Below, in pieces: positions 26,932 through 35,323 of a stretch of DNA of 64,000 nt; within the stretch, counting starts at the first letter, position 1; each line of letters begins with the position of its first letter. Under the pieces are notes generated by a model. It was not told the origin of the DNA, did no database searches, and was given only the letters and a program-made list of their open reading frames with translations. Origin of the DNA: M3007 sp031425035 (GTDB lineage Bacteria; Bacteroidota; Bacteroidia; Chitinophagales; Saprospiraceae); NCBI GenBank assembly GCA_031425035.1, contig JANPIN010000132.1, forward strand, positions 1-64,000. Reading direction: 5' to 3'. A program made the translations under genes and the position numbers.

Positions 26932-27960
26932 ATGGAACACCAGGTAACCGCTGCCGATTTAGCCACTATTTGTGCCACCCGCCCGCTGCTGGACGTGCGT
27001 GCGCCCGGCGAATTTATACAGGGACATATACCCGGCGCCCTGTCTTTTCCCCTTTTCAACGATGAAGAACGGGCCGCTGTGGGTACTGCCTATAAACAGC
27101 AAAGTCCGCAGCGCGCCTTCGAACTGGGCCTGGATCTGGTAGGCCCAAAAATGGCCGGTTTCGTCCGCGAAGCCCGGATCCTGGCGCCCCGCGGCGAACT
27201 GGCGGTCCACTGCTGGCGGGGCGGACAGCGCAGCGGCAGCATGGCCTGGCTCCTGCGGCAGTCCGGTCTGCGCGTCGCCACACTGGAAGGCGGTTACAAG
27301 GCCTACCGGACTGCGGTGCTCGACTCTTTCACTACATCAGCCTTGTCTCTACGCATTGTCGGTGGCCGAACTGGTTCCGGCAAAACCAAGATCCTGCATG
27401 CCCTGCGGCAGTTGGGGGAGCAAATCATCGATCTGGAGGGACTGGCGCACCACAAAGGTTCCGCATTCGGCTTTATTGGAGAAAGCGCGCAGCCGACGGT
27501 AGAGCAGTTTGAAAACGACCTGCATGCCGCCATGCAAACGCTCGATCCGAGCCGGCGTATTTGGGTGGAAAATGAAAGCCGGAGCATTGGCCGGGTGTTC
27601 ATTCCCTCGGGTTTCTGGCAGCAAATGACCACGGCCCCATTACTCAGTGTGTCCATTCCGCAAGCCGATCGTTTGCGTAACCTCCTGGCCGACTACGTGG
27701 GAACCGACAAAGCGGACCTGGAAAGAGCATTTATGAAAATCCGCAGCAAACTCGGGGGCCAGCACCTCAAGGCTGCGCTGGAAGCCCTGCGCGGGGATGA
27801 TTTTGCCGCCGCCGCTGAAATTGCGCTCCGGTACTACGATAAAACCTACCAGCACGGACTGGATACCAATGCTGCCAGCCACTTTCAACAACTGGAATTT
27901 TCCCACGGCGACCCGCTGGAAATTGCCCGGCAACTGATTCAAGCGGAGCAGCAGCCATAA
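26932..27960 (+). CDS. mnmH: tRNA 2-selenouridine synthase
   Basis: 342 residues, full length for the family. An N-terminal rhodanese domain (residues 5-130) has C94 in HCWRGGQRSGSMAWLL, the site needed for selenium transfer. A C-terminal P-loop domain has GGRTGSGKT (144-152). MnmH first adds a geranyl group to 2-thiouridine at the wobble base of Lys, Glu and Gln tRNAs, then replaces it with selenium from selenophosphate. No selD is in the window, so whether selenium is used cannot be judged here. It stands alone between a DUF2807 gene and a hairpin terminator. Confidence 0.95.
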   Translation: MEHQVTAADLATICATRPLLDVRAPGEFIQGHIPGALSFPLFNDEERAAVGTAYKQQSPQRAFELGLDLVGPKMAGFVREARILAPRGELAVHCWRGGQRSGSMAWLLRQSGLRVATLEGGYKAYRTAVLDSFTTSALSLRIVGGRTGSGKTKILHALRQLGEQIIDLEGLAHHKGSAFGFIGESAQPTVEQFENDLHAAMQTLDPSRRIWVENESRSIGRVFIPSGFWQQMTTAPLLSVSIPQADRLRNLLADYVGTDKADLERAFMKIRSKLGGQHLKAALEALRGDDFAAAAEIALRYYDKTYQHGLDTNAASHFQQLEFSHGDPLEIARQLIQAEQQP

Positions 27961-27962
27961 AA

Positions 27963-27998
27963 AAACGCTGACCGAACATGCTCGGACAGCGTTTCCCC
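27963..27998 (+). terminator. Hairpin terminator after mnmH
   Basis: AAACGCTGACCGA pairs with TCGGACAGCGTTT (27963-27994), with one A/A mismatch, and starts 3 nt after the stop codon. The following T-tract is short. Confidence 0.6.
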
Positions 27999-28345
27999 AG
28001 GAGGTGAAGTCGTTTTGTCTCAGAATTATTTAGTGACAAAACGTACAGCGTAGATGCAACCCATAATAAGTGCCGTCAATAAAGCTGCCGGTATACTTAC
28101 GATTAACACCAAAGCACAAATAGGTAGTTTGGTCATTAGAGAGGGAGTCGCATCCCGCCATTGGAAGCGGGCGGGGGGATTGAAAATCTCTCGCATAAAT
28201 TGGAAGATTTAGAAGAGGAGTATTAAAAAAACAATTGGCAAAGATCGTTTTCTTTTTTAAATGCAGGATTTTTGTTTCGTCTGTGCGTGACAATTTATAC
28301 CAAATGGGATTTGGCAACACCCAACGTCGCAAAAAGCCCAGGCGC
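27999..28345. other. Intergenic region without clear gene
   Basis: 347 nt with no tRNA or conserved element that I recognise. A 100-codon minus-strand frame (28030-28332) has no signal peptide, family or start support and is not called. Confidence 0.4.
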
Positions 28346-30811
28346 TTATCTGCGCATCAACGTCTGCATTTTTTCGTAGTCCAGGTAGTACAATACTTTG
28401 ATAGAAAGGCTGTTGGAGCCCGCGTACTGGGGTAAATGGCTCAGGTTATAGGTGTAGTCACGCCGGCATTCCAGGCCGGTAGCTTCCTGCCCGATGAAAT
28501 TTTTATACACCAGCACCACGTCGCTCCCGGGCGCGAAACGCCAGCTGTACACGAGATCGATGTTGAAATAATTAGCCGATACGTCGTTCAGCGGGTTTCC
28601 GCCGGCATCCATGCCGGTGTACGTGGAGGGGCGGAGGCTCCCGTCATTTTGCAGGTTGAAGAAGGTCGCATACCGCACCTGGCTCCAGTAATGCCGCGAA
28701 AACAGCGCTATACTCATCCGGTTGTTAAAGGCATACGTAGCGCCCAGATCGTTGTTGAACTCATTGATATTTCGCCGCCCCAGCACAATGCTTTGCTCGG
28801 GCAAGTCCTCGTAACCCAGGGCGCTGGAAAACAAATTATCCCCCAGGCCGCCGATCGAATGGCGCTGCCTTTCGTTGCCGAGGCCCAGGCTCAGGGTCAG
28901 TCTGTCCGAAGCCCGGTAGCGTAAACCGGTGTAAATAAAGTTATTATACCGTCCTTTTTCTGCCGACATACGGCCGCCCGCATTCACGTTGTAAATCAGT
29001 TTCCTGCGATTGTCACTGTTATACCAGCCGCTGATTCTGCCGGAGGCCGGCTGATGATAGTAGTGCGTGAAATTCTCCGTGCGGGGTTCGTAATAGTCGT
29101 TTTCCCCCCAGGGAGAAAAATTGGCATTGATCCCGAAATTGTGAAAAGTGCGGGTGTTGCCGCCAAAATTAAAACCGAAGCTCGTCTCCGTCCAGGCGCC
29201 GGCGGGCCGGTACAACATCGAGTTATAAACCCAGGCGCTGGACCAGAAGTTATTGAGTTTCCACCAGGGTTTATAGCGGTTAAAATTGATCCAGCCGGTA
29301 CCGCTGTTTTCGTTTGGACTGAATATAAAGCCGAGATCGTTGGGGTTGTAACGGTCGGATTCAAGCACATAGGTCGCGCCCCACTGGAGTTTTCCGCTGG
29401 TTTTGGTCAGGTCCAGACTAGTGCTGAAGCCATTTTCCGACGCGTCGGGCTGCCGGCGTGTACTTTGTACAAAACGGCCCGACAGCGCATAGGACTGGGC
29501 CTTGTTTTTCAGATTGAACAGGGCGCCCGTCACGTTGGCATCGGTGGCCGAGCCGGAGCGTAACACGTTGGTATTGATGAAAGTAACCGAGGAGTTATGT
29601 TTCAGATTCTGGTCCAGAACAATGATATTGCTGTTGGTGAGCGGAGAGGCCAGTTCCCGGTGGGTCTGGCCTTCGCTGTCCTGATAAACGTCGTATTCGG
29701 CCCGTTCCACGGCGTTGAATACGCCCACACCAAGCCCCGAACTGGTCCGTCCCGATATTTTTGTAGCGTTCAGCAGGCGGGCATTCGCGCCAATGCGCCG
29801 CGAGTAAAACAGGCCGCCTTTATTGAACAGTTCTGTGCCTTCGGTGAAAAACGGCCGGTTTTCATTGAAACGCACCTCGAAAGGCGATACGTTCAGCACA
29901 AAGTTGTCGGTACGGACCTGGCCGAAATCGGGGATCACGGTGGCATCCAGCGTAAAAGCCTCGTTGATACCGTATTTCACGTCCATACCGACCGAATACG
30001 GGTAGGCCCAGCCGCTGCTTGGGGTAGTGGGCTGGTGGTACACATTATTGGCATAGGTGGCGACGAAGGGCGTAGCGCTCAGGCGTAAGGGCGCTTTGAT
30101 GTCGCGAATGCCGGTCAGATCGCCCGCCTGGTTAATGGAGCCGCTGATTTCAGGTTTGATCTCGTTCCAGCTGTCATTTTCGCCGCGGCGTTTGATTACG
30201 CGGGAAAAATTCAGTCCCCATTCCTGCACGTCTTTTTTCGGAAAACGCAGCGCCGAGTAGGGTATAGCTATTTCCGCTACCCACCCGTCGGCCGTGATCT
30301 TAGCCTCCGACCGCCAGACGGCATCCCAGGCGGGATCCTCTCCGTCGGGATTGTCGTTATCGGGGTTGGCATTGGCTTTGGAAAATTTCGAGTCGAACTG
30401 CACATTATCCGGGGATACCCCAAAAAGAACGGCATTCTGACCATCGTGGTAGGTATCGAGGATGATGGCGAACTGGTCGGAATTTTCCAGTTCGTCGCGT
30501 TTGCTGAGGCGGTGGAAAATAGAATCCGGGTGACCATCGAAACAATGGACACCGATGTACAGCGCCGCGTCGTCGTAGAGAATTTTCACCTCCGTCCGCT
30601 GGGTAGACGGCCGGCCGGGCGTCGGCCAGGCAAAGAGGAAATTGCTAGCTACCGGCGCAGTTTGCCAGGCGGGTTCGTCCAGTTGAGCATTCAGCTCGAT
30701 CTTTTCCTGGATGCGCCGGGCTTCCAGGGTTCTTTTGGGCGCCAGCTGGGCAATTGCGCTTTGCCAGCCCAGTAATACGAGCAGGCAAAAGAGGGTATTT
30801 TTTAAATTCAT
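28346..30811 (-). CDS. DUF5916 protein with CBM9-like N-terminal domain
   Basis: 821 residues from ATG 30811. Signal peptide (about 1-22, ending SAIAQ). Residues 30-230 are a carbohydrate-binding-family-9-like domain (IELNAQLDEPAW, ALYIGVHCFDGHPDSI, SDQFAIILDTYHDGQNAVLFGVSPDN, WVAEIAIPYSALRF). The remainder is the DUF5916 beta-rich region with alternating aromatic strands, likely an outer-membrane barrel-type domain. It ends in a final strand-like LSIKVLYYLDYEKM, with no T9SS domain. Related proteins are thought to sit in the outer membrane; the role is unknown. The longer frame to 30901 is unlikely because the -7 box at 30882 is inside it. Confidence 0.85.
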   Translation of the reverse strand: MNLKNTLFCLLVLLGWQSAIAQLAPKRTLEARRIQEKIELNAQLDEPAWQTAPVASNFLFAWPTPGRPSTQRTEVKILYDDAALYIGVHCFDGHPDSIFHRLSKRDELENSDQFAIILDTYHDGQNAVLFGVSPDNVQFDSKFSKANANPDNDNPDGEDPAWDAVWRSEAKITADGWVAEIAIPYSALRFPKKDVQEWGLNFSRVIKRRGENDSWNEIKPEISGSINQAGDLTGIRDIKAPLRLSATPFVATYANNVYHQPTTPSSGWAYPYSVGMDVKYGINEAFTLDATVIPDFGQVRTDNFVLNVSPFEVRFNENRPFFTEGTELFNKGGLFYSRRIGANARLLNATKISGRTSSGLGVGVFNAVERAEYDVYQDSEGQTHRELASPLTNSNIIVLDQNLKHNSSVTFINTNVLRSGSATDANVTGALFNLKNKAQSYALSGRFVQSTRRQPDASENGFSTSLDLTKTSGKLQWGATYVLESDRYNPNDLGFIFSPNENSGTGWINFNRYKPWWKLNNFWSSAWVYNSMLYRPAGAWTETSFGFNFGGNTRTFHNFGINANFSPWGENDYYEPRTENFTHYYHQPASGRISGWYNSDNRRKLIYNVNAGGRMSAEKGRYNNFIYTGLRYRASDRLTLSLGLGNERQRHSIGGLGDNLFSSALGYEDLPEQSIVLGRRNINEFNNDLGATYAFNNRMSIALFSRHYWSQVRYATFFNLQNDGSLRPSTYTGMDAGGNPLNDVSANYFNIDLVYSWRFAPGSDVVLVYKNFIGQEATGLECRRDYTYNLSHLPQYAGSNSLSIKVLYYLDYEKMQTLMRR

Positions 30812-30881
30812 GCGCGTCTGAGTAGGGGAGGGGGGAGTGCTTGATAAAGGTTGATGAAGGGGCATAAACCCAAAGACGCCG

Positions 30882-30889
30882 CAAAAGTA
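30882..30889 (-). promoter_or_regulatory. -7 box TACTTTTG (minus strand)
   Basis: Perfect match, about 71 nt before ATG 30811. No clear -33 box. Confidence 0.4.
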
Positions 30890-30963
30890 AAAGTGTTGCA
30901 TGGGAAACCCCGGTTTGCCGTTCCATACCTGTCGATACCGGTAATTTAACGACGAAAGGATAA

Positions 30964-30994
30964 TAAAAAAGCCGCCCCGGGGTGGGAGCGGCTC
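30964..30994 (-). terminator. Orphan terminator-like hairpin in divergent region
   Basis: AGCCGC (30970-30975) pairs with GCGGCT (30988-30993). On the minus strand the hairpin runs into TTTTTTATTA. No minus-strand gene precedes it, so it may end a small RNA or a leader. Confidence 0.45.
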
Positions 30995-31250
30995 TGTAGG
31001 AATACAACAATTGGTAATCGGATTAAACTTAATCGGTTAATAGGATGGCTTGGGAGCCGCAATCGGTTGGGAGCTTTTGAAAAGCAGGATTAAACGGGAT
31101 TAAAATTTGGGCGGTCATGCCGCCGGATTTGATGGGCTCGCGGTAGCGAAGTGTCTTGTAAACGGCAGATTAAGAATAAGTCACCTTTTTTTGGTAGACA
31201 GGGCCTTACTTTGAAGGAAAAATTCTTCCATCCACCAAATCAACCTATTT
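30995..31250. other. Intergenic remainder with GGATTAAAC-type repeats
   Basis: Contains weak tandem motifs (GGATTAAAC at about 31022 and 31087). No convincing promoter for the downstream gene was found; TACTTTGA at 31207-31214 is a partial match. Confidence 0.35.
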
Positions 31251-33293
31251 ATGCTGCTACGCGTGTTAATATTTTGTTGCTTTCACTGGCTTGCCTTTGT
31301 TGTACCCGCCCTGGCCCAGACGGGCACTCCGTCCACCGATAATTGTGAACAGGCGACCAACTTTCTCAAACATTACGACCAGGCCATTCTTTCGATCGTC
31401 TCCGGCGTGGACACTTTTGGCGTTACTGCGGTTACCAATTTTTTTTTACAAAAAAATTCGCTGGACGGTGACCTGCTGTGGGTCAAAAAATTCGGTTCGC
31501 CGGACAATAGCGTCTTTCTGAAGGCACAGGCTATCGTGTCGGTGGCCGACGGGTATATGATCTATGGTTTGGAGATACCGGTAGTAGTAAGTATGATAGA
31601 GGCGAAACGTTTTATTCTGAAAACCGATAAAAATGGGAACCTGCTCTGGTCGAAACTGCTCTCCGGCAGCGTGGGCAACCTCAGCCAGCAAGTAGCGACC
31701 AATCCGAATGGTGCGGTCATTGCCGGTGGACAACCCTGGTTCATTGCTTCCACAGATTTTACGAACGGCGATGTGCTCATCGTAAAAATGGATGCGAATG
31801 GCGGGGTGAGCGATAGCTGCGCCGTTTTGCCCGCTTTTGACATTAGCAGCACGCAGGTGCCCAACCCGGTGAATACGCCGATCCAGCTCACGAGCGTACA
31901 ATTTTCGGCGTTACAAACGAATGCACCGCTATTAACCACGTCGCTGGAACTGGTATCGACGACCTATTGTCAGCTTTGCGCGGCACTATGTACCGACACC
32001 CTCGACCTGGGTCCGGACGTCATTCTCTGCCAGGACAGCACGGTTACCTTCCATGCTGGCAGCGGTTTTGCCTCTTACCTCTGGCAGGATGGCTCCACCG
32101 ATTCGACGTACACCACCAATCTGATCGGACTTTACTCCGTAGCAGTTACCGATAGCTGTGGCAACCAGCAGCGAGATTCGGTTTTGCTGACGGTGAGCCT
32201 GCTCGGCGATACGCCTTTTCCGGATTCCACCATCTGTGCCGGGGAAAGTCTGACCGTTTCTATGCCGGGTTTCACTACCTATTTATGGGGGCCGTCAGGT
32301 GCGTTGAACTGCACTACCTGCCCGACGGTCGTGCTGCAGCCGACGGAAAATACGACGTACACGCTGTTCGCCAGTACCCCGGAAGGCTGTATCACTTATG
32401 ACACTTTTTTGGTGACGGTACTGCCGCTGCCGGTCCGCACGGAAATCATCGAGTTTTTCCCGGGTGATACGGTGATGCTCGGTGGCTTAACTTATACCCA
32501 GCCGGACACGGTGCAACTGGTACTGCCCGCTTCGACCGGCTGCGATACGATAGTGACGTATATTTTACAAACTGAAGAGCAGATGGCGCCTTGCGACGTT
32601 AAGGTAATCGGTTGCCTGCGGTATGAATTACTCCGTATCAAACTGGACGCCCAGAACAACCGCCATTATAGGATTCGGGTCACGAATACCTGCGCGAATG
32701 CCCTGATTTATACCGCATTTGAACTGCCGGCGGGCCAAACGGCCGTCGTTCCGGCAGAAGGCTCGGTCTTTACGACCAATAACCGCAGTTACGATGTGCG
32801 GAACCCCAACGCTTCGCCCTTTCATTCTATTCGGTTCAAGGCCCAGGCCGGCACCCTGCTGAATCTCGGCGCGTCGGATGTTTTTGAATACAGCATCCCG
32901 GCACAGTCCGCACCCAATTACATCCACGTGACCGCCAAGCTGGAGCCCGACCAGTACTACGCGACTATTTTGAATACATTTTACTGCCCGGTCCAGCCTT
33001 ATACCAATTTTGGCCCCGGTGCGGGCAGCGAACGGGCGGGCAGGACGCTGGGTGTTTACCCCAATCCAACGCAAGGTGTACTCCATGTCGACTGCTCCGA
33101 TTGGGCTGGACAAAATGTGAATCTCCGGATCGTAAATATGCAGGGCCAGGTGCTGCAGATCCAAAACCAGCCGGCAGATTACGCGCCACTGCGTATACAT
33201 TTATCCTCCGCCTTACCGGAGGGTCTGTATTTAATAGAGTTACAGGCGGCAGATGGTACGCGGCTGGTACAACGTTTTGTCGTACAACGTTGA
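31251..33293 (+). CDS. T9SS type A cargo with propeller-like and Ig/PKD-like domains
   Basis: 680 residues. A signal peptide (about 1-24) ends at ALAQ. Residues 25-210 have GDLLWVKKFGSPDNSVF and GNLLWSKLLSGSVGNL repeats like beta-propeller (SBBP-type) blades. Cysteine-rich Ig/PKD-like segments with SYLWQDGSTDSTYT and TYLWGPSGALNCTTCPT follow. A beta-sandwich then leads to the C-terminal sorting domain (LGVYPNPTQGVLHVDC ... GLYLIELQAADGTRLVQRFVVQR). It is likely a surface or released protein with no enzyme motif. A T9-AC-A7 homopolymer pair at 31439-31456 lies inside the coding region. Confidence 0.84.
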   Translation: MLLRVLIFCCFHWLAFVVPALAQTGTPSTDNCEQATNFLKHYDQAILSIVSGVDTFGVTAVTNFFLQKNSLDGDLLWVKKFGSPDNSVFLKAQAIVSVADGYMIYGLEIPVVVSMIEAKRFILKTDKNGNLLWSKLLSGSVGNLSQQVATNPNGAVIAGGQPWFIASTDFTNGDVLIVKMDANGGVSDSCAVLPAFDISSTQVPNPVNTPIQLTSVQFSALQTNAPLLTTSLELVSTTYCQLCAALCTDTLDLGPDVILCQDSTVTFHAGSGFASYLWQDGSTDSTYTTNLIGLYSVAVTDSCGNQQRDSVLLTVSLLGDTPFPDSTICAGESLTVSMPGFTTYLWGPSGALNCTTCPTVVLQPTENTTYTLFASTPEGCITYDTFLVTVLPLPVRTEIIEFFPGDTVMLGGLTYTQPDTVQLVLPASTGCDTIVTYILQTEEQMAPCDVKVIGCLRYELLRIKLDAQNNRHYRIRVTNTCANALIYTAFELPAGQTAVVPAEGSVFTTNNRSYDVRNPNASPFHSIRFKAQAGTLLNLGASDVFEYSIPAQSAPNYIHVTAKLEPDQYYATILNTFYCPVQPYTNFGPGAGSERAGRTLGVYPNPTQGVLHVDCSDWAGQNVNLRIVNMQGQVLQIQNQPADYAPLRIHLSSALPEGLYLIELQAADGTRLVQRFVVQR

Positions 33294-33321
33294 AATAAAT
33301 TTTCAGAAATGTCCATGATTC

Positions 33322-33358
33322 ATGGCCGCTCGCAACATGTCGGGCGGCCATTTTTTTT
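33322..33358 (+). terminator. Rho-independent terminator
   Basis: ATGGCCGC (33322-33329) pairs with GCGGCCAT (33344-33351), followed by eight Ts. Confidence 0.8.
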
Positions 33359-33550
33359 GGGGAAAAATGAGGTGCTTCCTGGTCATCCTGGGGTGTGATG
33401 TCCGCAATTTTAATATTTATTAAGGAAAGATCGATCTGGGAAAAACCGCTCGGCAGTTTCGCCCGTAAATCGGCGGAGGAATGTTACTCCGGCCCATTTT
33501 CGGACCTGCAGTAGTCTCCTGCTTTCATCATTTTATTAAAAAAGCATTTT

Positions 33551-35284
33551 ATGAACAATTCAACCAAAAGAATGGCTAGCTGGCTTGGAATGGCTGCCCT
33601 GCTGCTTGGCATAGGCGCCCCGGCGATATATGCCTCCAGTCACCGCGAAGCGCCCCTCATTGCCAATGACCCGCTGGCCGACAACACCGATGTGTACGCT
33701 TTCCGCAGCCCGGACAATCCCAACACCATTACCCTGATCGCGAACTACATCCCCTTCGAACTGCCACAAGGCGGTCCGAACTACTACAATTTCGGAGAGA
33801 ATATCCGTTATGAGATCCACGTCGATAACAACGCGGCGGTAGCGGGTGATGAGATCACTTACCGTTTCACGTTTACCCAGGTCAATGAAGATCCCACCAC
33901 GTTTTTCAACATCCGGCTGGGTAAACAGAACCTGAAAACGACCTATAAGCTGGAACGCAGCACGAACGGCGGTCAGAGTTTCACGACCATCGTCAGCAAC
34001 GGCATCGTGCCGCCGAATGATATTGGTCCGCGCTCCATCGAATCGATGGTTGGTCTGAACACCAGCTACGAAGCGCTGATCACCGGCGCCATCATGACGG
34101 CCAGCAGCGGCGAAAAAGTGTTCTGCGGCCCGGCTGACGATCCGTTTTTCGTGGACCTCGGTGGCATTTTCGACCTGGGCGATGCACCCCGGCAGAACAG
34201 CCAGTCCCGCGATGGTCTGGGTTTCTACAATGTGCACACCATCGCCATTCAGGTGCCGATCTCTACGCTGCTGAAAGCCGGTGCGCCTTCTACGCCGGCG
34301 AACATTCTTGATGCGAACTACGTCATTGGCGTGTGGGCTTCGGCCAGCCGCCCGGCGACCCGCACCATACAGCCTAATGGTCAAGACCCGAATGATCAGG
34401 GTGACTGGATCCAGGTAAGCCGTTTAGGTATGCCGCTGACGAATGAAGCTGTGATCCCGATTGGCGATAAAGACCGCTGGAATCGCATGACGCCTTATCA
34501 GGACCTGGCCGAGACCACGATGGACGAGTACTTCTACAACCCGGAACTGGCTTTGTACATGGATGATTCGCAGTTTGGCAGCGCAGTCCCTGCGTTTGCA
34601 CCCCTGCGGATCCAGACGAATGCGCTGGGCGCTTTCGACTTCCGGAACGGTAAAAACGGTTTGTTCGCCCTGAAAGGTACCGCCGCAGTTGCCGGTACTG
34701 CCCTGGATGACGCCATTTTCGGTACCCTGCTGTTGCCAGGCGCCGGTAAACCACGCTCGGTCGACCTTTGGCCTATATTTCATACGGGTGTTCCGAATCT
34801 GCCGCCTTATCAACTGGCGACTGGTAAAAACGGTAACCCACTGGCGGCCGGTAAACCATTCATCAACAACTTCCTGCCCAACGGCGGCGATATGTTGCGC
34901 CTCAACATGGCAACCCCGGTGACCGCCCGTAATGACGCGAATTTCAGTTCGCTGGGTATTGTGCAGGCCGCTGTTCTGGGTCTGACCAATCCGGCATATA
35001 CCGCTACTACCGACATTCAGGCCATCCCAAATATGGACGGATTCCCGAACGGCCGTCGCCTCGAAGACGACGTGACGCTCATCGAACTACAGGCTGTGGC
35101 CGGTGTAGCCCTGGCCGCTATCGGTCTGTGGTACGACGACTATGTGCCCGGCCAAAGCCCGGTTACGCCGAAACTGGTCAACGTCCTTTCTTACCGCACC
35201 GGTGTGAACAACAACGACAAACACTTCAAGACATCTTTCCCCTATGTGGCTTCGCCATGGCGCGGAACCCAAGTGGGGCAGTAA
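33551..35284 (+). CDS. DUF4331 protein (first of tandem pair, no T9SS domain)
   Basis: 577 residues. A signal peptide ends around APAIYA (residue 28), directly followed by SSHREAPLIANDPLADNTDVYAF, the hallmark DUF4331 start. The rest matches its neighbour closely along the full length. This copy stops after YVASPWRGTQVGQ and lacks the 110-residue sorting domain of the second copy, so it may remain periplasmic. The family is annotated only as DUF4331. It is co-directional, with 39 nt between the two genes. Confidence 0.9.
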   Translation: MNNSTKRMASWLGMAALLLGIGAPAIYASSHREAPLIANDPLADNTDVYAFRSPDNPNTITLIANYIPFELPQGGPNYYNFGENIRYEIHVDNNAAVAGDEITYRFTFTQVNEDPTTFFNIRLGKQNLKTTYKLERSTNGGQSFTTIVSNGIVPPNDIGPRSIESMVGLNTSYEALITGAIMTASSGEKVFCGPADDPFFVDLGGIFDLGDAPRQNSQSRDGLGFYNVHTIAIQVPISTLLKAGAPSTPANILDANYVIGVWASASRPATRTIQPNGQDPNDQGDWIQVSRLGMPLTNEAVIPIGDKDRWNRMTPYQDLAETTMDEYFYNPELALYMDDSQFGSAVPAFAPLRIQTNALGAFDFRNGKNGLFALKGTAAVAGTALDDAIFGTLLLPGAGKPRSVDLWPIFHTGVPNLPPYQLATGKNGNPLAAGKPFINNFLPNGGDMLRLNMATPVTARNDANFSSLGIVQAAVLGLTNPAYTATTDIQAIPNMDGFPNGRRLEDDVTLIELQAVAGVALAAIGLWYDDYVPGQSPVTPKLVNVLSYRTGVNNNDKHFKTSFPYVASPWRGTQVGQ

Positions 35285-35323
35285 TGCCGGTCTTACAACC
35301 ATCATTCATAAAAAATAATTGAC

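Noticed and set aside
28030..28332. 100-codon minus-strand frame
   Set aside because: No signal peptide, family or promoter, and odd composition; more likely chance.
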